A stretch of 40,333 nt of DNA from Bacteroidaceae bacterium (GCA_024401115.1 JAKSLP010000027.1:1-40333), one strand, 5' to 3'. Numbered from the stretch's first letter, positions 18,764 through 26,354 are shown. Notes: a model not told the origin generated them from the sequence alone. Numbers and translations are program-made.

Positions 18764-18780
18764 TCTACTCTCTATAACTA

Positions 18781-18816
18781 AAAAAAGGCTCCTAAAATTT
18801 GGGAGCCTTTTTTTTT
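18781..18816 (+). terminator. Intrinsic terminator of nifJ
   Basis: GGCTCC (18787-18792) pairs with GGAGCC (18802-18807), extended by flanking A/T pairs, and is followed by nine T (18808-18816). The loop TAAAATTTG contains the -33 element of the next gene's promoter. Confidence 0.9.
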
Positions 18817-18829
18817 ACTCTTACCTTTG
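18798..18829 (+). promoter_or_regulatory. Promoter of the DUF5686 gene, overlapping the nifJ terminator
   Basis: TTTG (18798-18801), 20 bp, then TACCTTTG (18822-18829) match the consensus. The ATG at 18852 follows with a leader of about 16 nt. Confidence 0.7.
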
Positions 18830-18851
18830 GCACTGGTTTACACTGATACTT

Positions 18852-20984
18852 ATGAACAAACGAGACGCCAAAAGATTTTTTTGCCTCTTTATGTGCCTGA
18901 TGTACTTTTTTTCAGTCTGGGCGCAACGTACTGACTCCATTGTCAATGAACTATGGAGAGAGGCACAGTATTATGAAAAAAGAATAGGGCATTTCGAGTC
19001 CAAATTATACCTGAAGCGTTACGTCAGGAAAAGAGGAAAGAATATCCTTATTGAATTAGTCCCTCAGATGATGAGCTTTGAGAAAGGTGTCAATGAATAT
19101 ATGAGTGAAAGCGTCAGTACCATCAACTATACAGCCCCTGACGCTTACGACCGTAAGATTGAGTATGCATATGGTACCATTCCCAATCTAAAGAAATCAT
19201 CGGACATGGTCATGGACTATTTCACGATCAATCTCTACAAGGAGACCATGATAAATGACCATTTGCTCTCGCCATTCCTCAGTGACAACCGTGACTACTA
19301 TTACTACCAACTTGACTCAATTAATGCTCAAGAGGCATTCGTACACTTCATTCCCAAATACTCCAACACGCAGTTTGTTAAAGGCTCGTTTGTGTTAGAC
19401 CTGGAAAATCATCTTGTAAAACAAACCCGGTTTGAAGGAAGATACGAGTTCATGAAATTTGAGGTTGAGTTGAGGATGGGTGAAGATGGTTTGGAAATGT
19501 ACTTGCCTAAAGAAATCGATCTAAACTACCATTTTAAATTTGCAGGTAACAGTATTGAAGGTCGCTACAACGCTATCCACGATTACGTGCAGATTGACCA
19601 GGAATACAATGACCGACGAAAAAGAAAATCCAGATTTGACCTTACCAACCGTTACGCATTGCAGTTGGACACCACCCGTTTCCAATTTGATTCTCTGCTT
19701 ATTGCTCAGAATCGAAGTGTTCCGCTCACTATGAATGAGCAACGTATTTATGACCACTATGCCTATCGGACAGACTCCATAAACCGAAACAAGATTCATG
19801 AAGAGAATCCGAGCCAATCAAAGAAATCCATAAACTGGGGGGCCATAGGTGAATCCATGGTTTCCAGCTACAACGTTAATTTACCGCTATTAGGCAAGGT
19901 AAAAAGTTCTGCGCTATTGGCTCCGATGCTGTTCCATTACTCTAAGACTAGAGGTTTTGATTTCCGCCAGGAATTAGATTACCAGCGCGCCAACAGAAAA
20001 GGAAACATTTTCGGGTTTAAACCTTTAGTAGGATATAACCTGACATATCATGAGTTTGACTGGCGTGTCTCTTTGTCTTACGACTATTGGAAAAAGATTC
20101 AGGCCCATACGGAACTGGAGGCAGGCAACGGATTCAGGACTTTCAACAGTGAAATTGTGGAAAAACTGAAAAAATGGGAAGACTTTAATCTTGAGAAATT
20201 GGACTTGAGTTACTTCAATGACATCCATGTCCGTATTTCACAACGTATTGAGCCATTAAACGGCTTTCAAATCACAGTAGGAGCATCATGGTATAACCGA
20301 TGGCTATCAAACAAAAAGGCTAATAATGAATTAGAGGATCTACATTTGAAAGACCATTATAAGACATTTGCACCACGTGTCAGAGTGGATTGGACACCTG
20401 GACGCTATTATTATTGGGACAAGAATCAGAAAGTAACCGTCAAAAGTGCATTCCCTACCCTATCATTGGATTGGGAAACCGGCTTGAAAGGATTCTTAGG
20501 TAGCGAAGCCAGTTATCAGCGCTATGAAGTGGAAATGAGTAAAGAATGGCATAACCAGCAAGAAAAGCGCATTTCATTTAAATTAGGTTACGGCGCATTC
20601 ACACAGCATGAGGACGATGTCTACTTCATCGACTTTTACAATTTCTCTCATAATAGGCTTGCAGACACATGGGACGAGGATTTGGGTGGAACCTTCCATC
20701 TTCTAAATTATCGTTGGTACAGTTCTGCCAATGAGTATTTTAGAAGCCACTTCACTTACGAATCCCCCAACCTCTTTATTGCTAAAGCTTTAAAAAGTGT
20801 GGCTCATTCCATCCAGGCAGAACGTCTTTATTTCAGTGCACTTTTCATGAGTCAATTGAAACCATACATTGAAATGGGTTACGGAATTGCCACTCCTATT
20901 GTCGATCTAGGTTTGTTTGGTGCACTAAAAAATGGAAAGCCGGATGCTATAGGCGTTAAGTTCTCATTTGAACTCTTCAAATAA
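18852..20984 (+). CDS. DUF5686 family outer-membrane protein
   Basis: 710 residues with an N-terminal signal peptide (hydrophobic core FFCLFMCLMYFFSVWAQ). The first third is a soluble periplasmic-type domain (WREAQYYEKRIGHFESKLYLK, then YYYYQLDSINAQEAFVHFIPK), resembling the DUF5686 region of Bacteroidota surface proteins. The last 350 or so residues alternate aromatic and polar residues, as in a transmembrane beta-barrel (for example VGYNLTYHEFDWRVSLSYDYW), and the protein ends with the aromatic VKFSFELFK expected for outer-membrane insertion. No carboxypeptidase-regulatory-like beta domain was recognised at the N-terminus, which many DUF5686 proteins carry. Function is unknown; the location is reasonably sure. 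It ends at a shared bidirectional terminator. Confidence 0.82.
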   Translation: MNKRDAKRFFCLFMCLMYFFSVWAQRTDSIVNELWREAQYYEKRIGHFESKLYLKRYVRKRGKNILIELVPQMMSFEKGVNEYMSESVSTINYTAPDAYDRKIEYAYGTIPNLKKSSDMVMDYFTINLYKETMINDHLLSPFLSDNRDYYYYQLDSINAQEAFVHFIPKYSNTQFVKGSFVLDLENHLVKQTRFEGRYEFMKFEVELRMGEDGLEMYLPKEIDLNYHFKFAGNSIEGRYNAIHDYVQIDQEYNDRRKRKSRFDLTNRYALQLDTTRFQFDSLLIAQNRSVPLTMNEQRIYDHYAYRTDSINRNKIHEENPSQSKKSINWGAIGESMVSSYNVNLPLLGKVKSSALLAPMLFHYSKTRGFDFRQELDYQRANRKGNIFGFKPLVGYNLTYHEFDWRVSLSYDYWKKIQAHTELEAGNGFRTFNSEIVEKLKKWEDFNLEKLDLSYFNDIHVRISQRIEPLNGFQITVGASWYNRWLSNKKANNELEDLHLKDHYKTFAPRVRVDWTPGRYYYWDKNQKVTVKSAFPTLSLDWETGLKGFLGSEASYQRYEVEMSKEWHNQQEKRISFKLGYGAFTQHEDDVYFIDFYNFSHNRLADTWDEDLGGTFHLLNYRWYSSANEYFRSHFTYESPNLFIAKALKSVAHSIQAERLYFSALFMSQLKPYIEMGYGIATPIVDLGLFGALKNGKPDAIGVKFSFELFK

Positions 20985-20986
20985 AA

Positions 20987-21012
20987 AAAAGACTCCCAAT
21001 TGGGAGTCTTTT
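20987..21012. terminator. Bidirectional terminator between convergent genes
   Basis: A near-perfect palindrome with arm AAAAGACTCCC around AATT, flanked by A-runs on the left and T-runs on the right. It can terminate the DUF5686 gene (plus) and the small coiled-coil gene (minus). Confidence 0.88.
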
Positions 21013-21015
21013 CTG

Positions 21016-21369
21016 TTATTTTCTGATAGCCTTAGCCTTTGCTTCTGCTCTTTCAGCCTTTTCTGCTGCTTTTTCTGCAGCTTTCTGAGCCTTTTCCAAT
21101 TTTGACTTGGTCTTAATTGCTGTGTCTATAGTCTTTTTCTTATCTTTCAAATCTGCCATTCGCGCCTTCTTTTCTGCCAGTTGCTGAATCAAAGTAGAGT
21201 TGCCTTTATCCAACTTGAGCTGAGATTTTACAGTCTTAATCTCGTTATTTAATACAGTAATCTCACCCTTATAACGAGCACTGAGCTCTCTGTCAGACAT
21301 ATTGTTCTGTGCAAAGACAGGCGCTACAGACATCATGGCCAGCGCAACAAGACATAAAAAATTTTTCAT
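21016..21369 (-). CDS. Small secreted Lys/Ala-rich coiled-coil protein
   Basis: 117 residues. The signal peptide is MKNFLCLVALAMMSVAPVFA, cleaved before QNN, so the mature protein is about 97 residues and periplasmic. From about residue 28 to the end it is a continuous charged helix with heptad character, finishing in an Ala/Lys/Glu repeat (AEKAAEKAERAEAKAKAIRK). No domain is recognised. Promoter evidence (21407-21438), own terminators on both sides and a clean signal peptide support it as a real gene. A structural or chaperone-like envelope role is only a guess. Confidence 0.8.
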   Translation of the reverse strand: MKNFLCLVALAMMSVAPVFAQNNMSDRELSARYKGEITVLNNEIKTVKSQLKLDKGNSTLIQQLAEKKARMADLKDKKKTIDTAIKTKSKLEKAQKAAEKAAEKAERAEAKAKAIRK

Positions 21370-21406
21370 GAGTTTATCTTTTAATTAGTTATTTCCCCTT
21401 GTGACG

Positions 21407-21438
21407 CAAAAATAAGAAGTTTTGTTGAAAAAATCAAT
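21407..21438 (-). promoter_or_regulatory. Promoter of the small coiled-coil gene
   Basis: Minus strand ATTG (21438-21435), 20 bp, then TATTTTTG (21414-21407). The -7 box is exact and the -33 element keeps TTG. The ATG at 21369 lies 38 nt further down. Confidence 0.55.
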
Positions 21439-21445
21439 TTTTAAT

Positions 21446-21494
21446 AAAAAAACTTCAAGCATTGAGGCAAACTTTTCAGTTTTGCCTCAATGCT
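21446..21494 (-). terminator. Terminator of the ferritin gene
   Basis: A perfect 14-bp inverted repeat (21458-21471 with 21481-21494, arm AGCATTGAGGCAAA) is followed on the minus strand by TGAAG and seven T. It lies about 50 nt after the ferritin stop. Confidence 0.75.
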
Positions 21495-21544
21495 CTACTA
21501 TATATAGAGACGTACAATGGAGAATCAGGCCGTAGGCTTATCTG

Positions 21545-22090
21545 TTAATTATCTGCCAACGGAGATGCCTGCTGGTATTTGCGTTTACCCAATTTCCGGT
21601 CAATTAGGAACAGAGACGAGAAATTAAGCATGGGAACACAATCTTTGTCGGTCACAACACAAGGACGCATCTGCAGGATGATGTCACGAGCCACTTCCTC
21701 TTCCTCAACCTGCTCATCAATAAACCATTGCATGTGACTGATAGTGGCATAGTCCTGTTGACGCATGGCTTCATGAGTCAATTCATGAATCATTGATGTA
21801 ACTCGCTGCTCGTGTTTCAGGGCATCTTCGAACATGCAGAGCGGCGAATCCCATGCCGTAGGAACTGCGGCTATGGGTTCCAACATAACCTTTCCATCCT
21901 GTGCCGTAATGTAACGCTGCAGGATACGTGAGTGATCAAACTCCTCTCGAGCTTGTACAAAGAACCAGTTAGTCATTCCAGGCAATCCTTTGCAGTCAGC
22001 ATCCAAAGACATGGACAGATACAGATAAGCCGACCATAATTCGGCATTGACTTGCTTATTTAGCAATCCTTCGATTTTCTTTGTTATCAT
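21545..22090 (-). CDS. ftnA: Non-haem ferritin
   Basis: 181 residues. The ferroxidase residues align with E. coli FtnA numbering: E17, E50, H53, E94, Q127 and E130 (in NAELWS, REEFDHS, KHEQR and DEQVEEEE). The protein forms a 24-subunit cage that oxidises and stores iron in the cytoplasm. The C-terminal tail (GKRKYQQASPLADN) is slightly longer than usual. The gene is monocistronic. Its leader of about 140 nt contains an apparent intrinsic terminator (22129-22164) between the predicted promoter and the ATG, suggesting attenuation or a separate small RNA. No Shine-Dalgarno is present. Confidence 0.96.
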   Translation of the reverse strand: MITKKIEGLLNKQVNAELWSAYLYLSMSLDADCKGLPGMTNWFFVQAREEFDHSRILQRYITAQDGKVMLEPIAAVPTAWDSPLCMFEDALKHEQRVTSMIHELTHEAMRQQDYATISHMQWFIDEQVEEEEVARDIILQMRPCVVTDKDCVPMLNFSSLFLIDRKLGKRKYQQASPLADN

Positions 22091-22128
22091 ATTCGTAATT
22101 ATTTATAGTTAATAACTTCTGTTCTTTT

Positions 22129-22164
22129 AAAAAAACTTCTGCTTGCCTTCACGACAAGCAGAAG
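22129..22164 (-). terminator. Intrinsic terminator inside the ferritin leader
   Basis: Perfect 10-bp arms (22136-22145 with 22155-22164, CTTCTGCTTG) surround a 9-nt loop. On the minus strand the hairpin is followed by seven T (22135-22129). It lies about 40 nt upstream of the ferritin ATG and about 75 nt downstream of the predicted -7 box, so transcripts from that promoter would meet it before the gene. Confidence 0.7.
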
Positions 22165-22234
22165 GTAAAACACTTAAAACACCAAATTCTTTATAAGACC
22201 GAAAAACATGTCGCTACATATCTTGTGATTTCTG
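22129..22234 (-). ncRNA. Candidate leader/small RNA of about 105 nt upstream of ferritin
   Basis: Defined only by a -7 box (22240-22247) and a terminator-like hairpin (22129-22164) with no start-stop ORF worth calling between them. It could be an attenuated ferritin leader or an independent small RNA. It matches no RNA family I can recognise. Confidence 0.35.
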
Positions 22235-22239
22235 TACTG

Positions 22240-22247
22240 CAAAAGTA
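22240..22247 (-). promoter_or_regulatory. Candidate -7 element of the ferritin leader
   Basis: The minus strand reads TACTTTTG, an exact TAnnTTTG. No TTTG is found 19-21 bp upstream. Predicted transcription start is near 22234. The rest of the 338-bp gap 22091-22428 holds the hairpin, a 9-bp inverted repeat and the DUF362 promoter. Confidence 0.5.
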
Positions 22248-22333
22248 GTGTACAAAAATTGTTAATCACTGTCTTTTCTGTTATTCGTTCTAACTCTGTT
22301 ATTAGCTAATCTTAATTCACTATGGTTCTTCAT

Positions 22334-22354
22334 ACTCTTCGCTACGCGAAGAGT
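22334..22354. repeat. 9-bp perfect inverted repeat upstream of the DUF362 promoter
   Basis: ACTCTTCGC (22334-22342) and GCGAAGAGT (22346-22354) are separated by TAC. No T-run follows on either strand, so it is not a standard terminator. It ends 17 bp before the -33 element, where a regulator could bind. No known operator is recognised. Confidence 0.6.
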
Positions 22355-22371
22355 GACAAAAAGGTAAATTA

Positions 22372-22403
22372 TTTGTCAAAATCAATATTTTGGCGTACAT
22401 TTG
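22372..22403 (+). promoter_or_regulatory. Consensus promoter of the DUF362 gene
   Basis: TTTG (22372-22375), 20 bp, then TACATTTG (22396-22403). The ATG at 22429 follows with a leader of about 19 nt. Confidence 0.8.
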
Positions 22404-22428
22404 CAACGAACAATAAAACAATTTTACT

Positions 22429-23574
22429 ATGGCATCAAAAGTTTACTTTACAGATTTACGAACAAGACCAGGACATAGCCTGCTTCAGAAGCTGGAGGCA
22501 ATGGTTAAGCGTGCCGGAATGGAGCAGATTGATTTCAAGGATAAATATGTAGCCATCAAGATTCACTTCGGCGAGTTTGGTAATGTGGCGTATATCCGGC
22601 CTAATTATGCTGCAGTCATCGTTAAGCTAATTAAGGATCTGGGTGGAAAGCCTTTCCTGACTGACAGCAACACCTTATATAGTGGTAGCAGAAGTAATGC
22701 TGTCGACCACCTGCAAACAGCTATGCTGAATGGATTCAACCCTATCTCAGCAGGGTGTAATGTGATTATTGCTGACGGTTTGCGTGGAACAGATGAACGC
22801 ATTGTTGACGTTCAGGGAGCATACTGCCCAGAACCAAAGATCGGTGCAGCTATAGCCGAAGCTGACATTGTCATTAGTTTGACGCATTTTAAGGGCCATG
22901 AGCAGGCAGGTTTTGGCGGTGCACTGAAGAACTTGGGTATGGGTTCAGGTAGTGTTGCCGGCAAACTGGATATGCATTCTACTGCACAGCCTAAAGTAGA
23001 CGAAGAGAAATGTCTCGGTTGCAAGATTTGCGAGAAGAATTGTGCTCACGATGCCATTCATGTGGTAGATAAAAAGGCGGTCATCAATTATGATAAATGT
23101 GTAGGTTGCGGTCAGTGTGTAGCGCTCTGCAAGACCGAGGCAGCCATGATGGGAAGCGAAGAGAGTGGAATTGTGCTGAACTGCAAGATTGCGGAATACT
23201 CAAAAGCTGTACTTAAGGGAAAGCCAAACTTCCATGTCGCATTTATCATGAATGTAAGCCCCGAATGTGATTGTTGGGGACACAATGATGCAGCTATCGT
23301 TCCGGATTTGGGTATGGCAGCTTCATTCGACCCAGTGGCACTTGATCAAGCCTGTGTAGACATCGTCAACAATGCTCCACGTTTGGCTACTGACAACCAG
23401 CTGAGTCAGAAGGTTGAAGAAGCTCATGGTCATGACTGCCATTGCCACGAGCATAATCATGAGGATAACGATAAGTTCCGCATGCTTCATCCAAACACCA
23501 ACTGGCAGTCAGGACTGACTTATGCAGAGGAAATCGGTATCGGTACCCGTGAATATGAACTGATTAAGATGTAA
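22429..23574 (+). CDS. DUF362 protein with two [4Fe-4S] ferredoxin motifs and a His-rich segment
   Basis: 381 residues, cytoplasmic. The DUF362 domain (about 1-185) includes YVAIKIHFGE, FLTDSNTLY and HFKGHEQAGFGGALKNLGMG. Two bacterial ferredoxin motifs follow: CLGCKICEKNC (from C195) and CVGCGQCVALC (from C224), each supplying one [4Fe-4S] cluster. A conserved DUF362 C-terminal part contains SPECDCWGHND. An insertion at about 332-346 is packed with His and Cys (HGHDCHCHEHNHED), a likely soft-metal binding patch. The family has no agreed reaction; electron transfer to an unknown partner is the usual suggestion. A near-consensus promoter and a large 3' hairpin make it a single-gene unit. Confidence 0.9.
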   Translation: MASKVYFTDLRTRPGHSLLQKLEAMVKRAGMEQIDFKDKYVAIKIHFGEFGNVAYIRPNYAAVIVKLIKDLGGKPFLTDSNTLYSGSRSNAVDHLQTAMLNGFNPISAGCNVIIADGLRGTDERIVDVQGAYCPEPKIGAAIAEADIVISLTHFKGHEQAGFGGALKNLGMGSGSVAGKLDMHSTAQPKVDEEKCLGCKICEKNCAHDAIHVVDKKAVINYDKCVGCGQCVALCKTEAAMMGSEESGIVLNCKIAEYSKAVLKGKPNFHVAFIMNVSPECDCWGHNDAAIVPDLGMAASFDPVALDQACVDIVNNAPRLATDNQLSQKVEEAHGHDCHCHEHNHEDNDKFRMLHPNTNWQSGLTYAEEIGIGTREYELIKM

Positions 23575-23590
23575 TTTACGTCAAGTGGAC

Positions 23591-23681
23591 AACCTTCCAC
23601 TAAAATATCATAAACAAAAGATTTTCAGTATATTTATTTAGTGGAAGGTTCATCTCAACCTTCCACTAACCTTCCACCAAG
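23591..23681. repeat. Repeated and inverted AACCTTCCAC units
   Basis: AACCTTCCACTAAA at 23591-23604 is repeated inverted at 23637-23650 (perfect 14-bp arms, 32-bp spacer). It recurs in direct orientation at 23657-23669 (AACCTTCCACTAA) and 23668-23680 (AACCTTCCACCAA). No ORF is present. It may be an interspersed intergenic repeat or a site for a DNA-binding protein. Confidence 0.7.
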
Positions 23682-23737
23682 TCTCCACTAGGTCTTCACT
23701 AATAAATGAAGTAAAGAGCCAGTGGAGACTTTTTTTC
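23680..23737 (+). terminator. Long-stem terminator of the DUF362 gene
   Basis: AGTCTCCACT (23680-23689) pairs with AGTGGAGACT (23721-23730), with a nested CTTCA/TGAAG pair inside, followed by a T-run to 23736. The stem continues the repeat family just upstream. Confidence 0.65.
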
Positions 23738-23804
23738 GCTACAGCGGAAAGATTGAAGCATCATGGATGATACAATTATTCCGTGCCTACGGAAAAGTCA
23801 AGTC

Positions 23805-24791
23805 CTAATCTGCAAACTTCAACTGTAACTGATCCTTGCTGACAGTCAACTCCACTTCTGCACCCATAATTAAAGGATAGTTGACATCACCATGTCCGGC
23901 TGGAAAGCCAAAAGCGATAGGAATAGAGCAATCCTTTAGAATCTCGGCCACCATATGTTCCTCAGAAGGCCATGCACCTGTTTTTTCATAATCTGTGAAC
24001 TGACCGAAAATCACACCTTGAACGCGGTCAAAAACGCCCAATAGTTTCAAGTGATTAACCATACGGTTTACACGCTCGAAACTTTCTTCAACCTCTTCAA
24101 TAAATAATATAACCGGCTCATTCTTATCAAAATGTTGAAGACAATCCAAATAAGACCCGCTTACTCCATCGTATACTGACAAATTACCACCAAACAATCG
24201 ACCTTTCACTTGTCCGACCTTATTCAGTTCATGTCCAGGGAAAGTATAGGAAACCGATTGATTCATCAACATTTTGTGCATAATTTGCGTTTCCTCATCC
24301 ATGCCCTTATGTTCATTCAAATGAGCACCCATCGGGCCATGAAGGCTCATAACTCCTGCCGATTGCCAGGTGCTGTGCATTGCCGTTATATCACTATAAC
24401 CTATCAGCCATTTGGGATTCTTACGAATGATTTCAGGAGATAAAAGTTGCATTTCCTGAACCGATCCATGACCACCCCTTGAACAAAAAATAGCTTTGAT
24501 CTCCGGATCAGTTAAGGCTTGAATCAAATCATCCAACCGTTCCTGAGGAGTTCCGGCATAAGTACCATTAGCATTGGCCAACACATGTGCTCCCCGAACA
24601 GGTACCAATCCCCAAGCACTTAAGACTTCCTCTGCACCGGTTACATATTCCGGTTTGGGGGTACTGGACGGACTTACAATCATAACCTTGTCACCGGGTT
24701 TCAAAGCCTCTGGTCTTATAAATAAGCCTTGGGCACGGACAGAGAAAGAAGAAAGAGTCCAAAACGTCAGCATAATACATATCAGTTTCAT
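23805..24791 (-). CDS. Periplasmic LD-carboxypeptidase, peptidase family S66 (LdcA/MccF type)
   Basis: 328 residues from the ATG at 24791. A longer start at 24815 would lie inside the predicted -7 box (24813-24820), and the shorter form begins directly with a signal peptide (MKLICIMLTFWTLSSFSVRA). The triad is S133 (GYSDIT), E232 (LFIEEVEE) and H300 (FPAGHGDVNYP). Spacings of 99 and 68 residues nearly match E. coli LdcA (102 and 68). The SRGGHG motif (104-109) precedes the nucleophile. LdcA removes terminal D-Ala from muropeptide tetrapeptides; MccF cleaves microcin C-like amides. A signal peptide points to an exported enzyme, unlike cytoplasmic E. coli LdcA, so it probably works on peptidoglycan in the periplasm. 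Confidence 0.92.
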   Translation of the reverse strand: MKLICIMLTFWTLSSFSVRAQGLFIRPEALKPGDKVMIVSPSSTPKPEYVTGAEEVLSAWGLVPVRGAHVLANANGTYAGTPQERLDDLIQALTDPEIKAIFCSRGGHGSVQEMQLLSPEIIRKNPKWLIGYSDITAMHSTWQSAGVMSLHGPMGAHLNEHKGMDEETQIMHKMLMNQSVSYTFPGHELNKVGQVKGRLFGGNLSVYDGVSGSYLDCLQHFDKNEPVILFIEEVEESFERVNRMVNHLKLLGVFDRVQGVIFGQFTDYEKTGAWPSEEHMVAEILKDCSIPIAFGFPAGHGDVNYPLIMGAEVELTVSKDQLQLKFAD

Positions 24792-24812
24792 CACATTGCT
24801 ATTTAGTTCATA

Positions 24813-24844
24813 CAAATGTAATTCAATTTGCTCATTCTAACAAG
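24813..24844 (-). promoter_or_regulatory. Promoter of the S66 peptidase gene
   Basis: Minus strand CTTG (24844-24841), 20 bp, then TACATTTG (24820-24813). The -7 box is exact and the -33 element has one mismatch. It stands back to back with the AGCS promoter. Confidence 0.65.
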
Positions 24845-24870
24845 CGAACAGGCCTACAAAAGACAGAAAG

Positions 24871-24902
24871 CTTGGTCATCTCGGGAAATCTGTGTACATT
24901 TG
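24871..24902 (+). promoter_or_regulatory. Promoter of the AGCS symporter gene
   Basis: CTTG (24871-24874), 20 bp, then TACATTTG (24895-24902). It excludes the upstream in-frame start at 24828 and supports the ATG at 24930, with a leader of about 22 nt. Confidence 0.7.
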
Positions 24903-24929
24903 CAACTGTTTTTGATAGAAACAGATAAA

Positions 24930-26354
24930 ATGGAAGAAATATTTGCAGCTGACGGATGGTTAAACCTGACCATCACTACCATTCAAGATTACATTTGGAC
25001 TTATATTCTGATTGCTGTGCTATTGGGATGCGCAGCATTGTTTACCATTCGCACCCGATTTGTTCAGTTCCGCATGTTGGGAGAGATGATTCGCCTTCTG
25101 AGCGGTTCGAATAAGAAAGCCAATGCGGAAGGCAAACACATTTCCTCCTTCCAGGCCTTTGCGGTCAGCGTGGCTTCAAGCGTAGGAACAGGAAATCTGG
25201 CAGGCGTGGCTTTAGCTATCACAATGGGTGGACCTGGAGCTATCTTCTGGATGTGGCTAATTGCACTTCTCGGTTCTGCTACCGCATTCGTGGAAAGCAC
25301 ACTGGCACAGTTATTTAAGACCCGTGGAGAGCACTCTTTCATCGGAGGTCCAGCGTATTATATGAAAAAAGGTCTTCACAAACCCTGGATGGGTAGTATA
25401 TTTGCGGTACTGCTGACCCTAACCTTTGGTTTCAGCTACAATTCCATCCAGAGTAATACGATTTGCAGTGCCATGCAGAAGGCTTTTGGATTTGACCCTA
25501 TCATCGTTGGTATCATACTGACAATTATTTCTTTATGTGTAGTGTTTGGTGGTATCCAACGTATTTCAAAGGTATCAAGCGTTATCGTTCCAGTCATGGC
25601 TGTAGGATACCTGCTCTTGGCTGTGATCATCATAATTATGAACATCACACTGATTCCTGGCATACTGAAAGAGATCTTTGCTCAGGCATTTGGTATTGAG
25701 CAGTTTGCCGGCGGAACTTTCGGTGCTGTACTGATGACAGGTATCAAACGAGGTTTGTTCAGTAATGAAGCTGGTGAAGGTTCAGCTCCTAATGCAGCAG
25801 CCACATCAAACGTAAGTCATCCCGTCAAGCAGGGTTTGATCCAGTCACTGGCTGTTTTCACCGATACAATCGTCATCTGTAGCTGTACAGCATTCATCAT
25901 CCTGATTAGCGGAATGTATCAGGATGGAACCAGCGATGGCATTGTGTTGACACAAAGTGCATTGGAGCACGAAGTAGGAAGCATCGGCTCTATTTTTATT
26001 GCCTTTGCTATTCTGTCATTTGCTTTCAGCAGCATTATCGGTAACTATTTCTATGGAGAGACAAACGTTAGATATCTTACCAAGAGTAAAACCATCCTGA
26101 CACTATACAGACTTTGCTCAGGAGGTGTGGTTGTAATGTTTGGTGCTGCTGCCAGTTTGCAATTGGTTTGGAGTTTTGGCGATTTGTTTATGGCGCTTCT
26201 TACTGCCTGCAACCTGATAGCTGTTATTCTGTTAGCAAAATATCCTATCCGATTACTGAAAGACTATCAAAGACAAAAGAAGGAAGGAAAAGATCCGGTA
26301 TTCCATCGGGACATGTTACCAGAAATATCCAAGGAATTGGATTGTTGGGAATAA
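24930..26354 (+). CDS. Sodium:amino-acid (alanine/glycine) symporter, AGCS family
   Basis: 474 residues from the ATG at 24930. The open frame extends to 24828, but that stretch contains the promoter and adds no sensible signal. It has about eleven transmembrane helices. The family signature appears as SVGTGNLAGVALAITMGGPG followed by AIFWMW, and later GIKRGLFSNEAGEGSAPNAA. AGCS proteins import alanine, glycine or related amino acids with sodium across the inner membrane. The substrate cannot be decided here. The next gene is an Xaa-Pro aminopeptidase with a separate -7 box, so they are neighbours in amino-acid use rather than a clear operon. Confidence 0.95.
   Translation: MEEIFAADGWLNLTITTIQDYIWTYILIAVLLGCAALFTIRTRFVQFRMLGEMIRLLSGSNKKANAEGKHISSFQAFAVSVASSVGTGNLAGVALAITMGGPGAIFWMWLIALLGSATAFVESTLAQLFKTRGEHSFIGGPAYYMKKGLHKPWMGSIFAVLLTLTFGFSYNSIQSNTICSAMQKAFGFDPIIVGIILTIISLCVVFGGIQRISKVSSVIVPVMAVGYLLLAVIIIIMNITLIPGILKEIFAQAFGIEQFAGGTFGAVLMTGIKRGLFSNEAGEGSAPNAAATSNVSHPVKQGLIQSLAVFTDTIVICSCTAFIILISGMYQDGTSDGIVLTQSALEHEVGSIGSIFIAFAILSFAFSSIIGNYFYGETNVRYLTKSKTILTLYRLCSGGVVVMFGAAASLQLVWSFGDLFMALLTACNLIAVILLAKYPIRLLKDYQRQKKEGKDPVFHRDMLPEISKELDCWE

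Noticed and set aside
22136..22164. Terminator for a plus-strand gene at the ferritin leader hairpin
   Set aside because: On the plus strand it is followed by GTAAAA, not a T-run, and no plus-strand gene ends there.
23591..23689. Possible CRISPR array in the CTTCCAC repeats
   Set aside because: The units are only 10-14 bp, occur in both orientations and have irregular or overlapping spacing; no cas gene is nearby.
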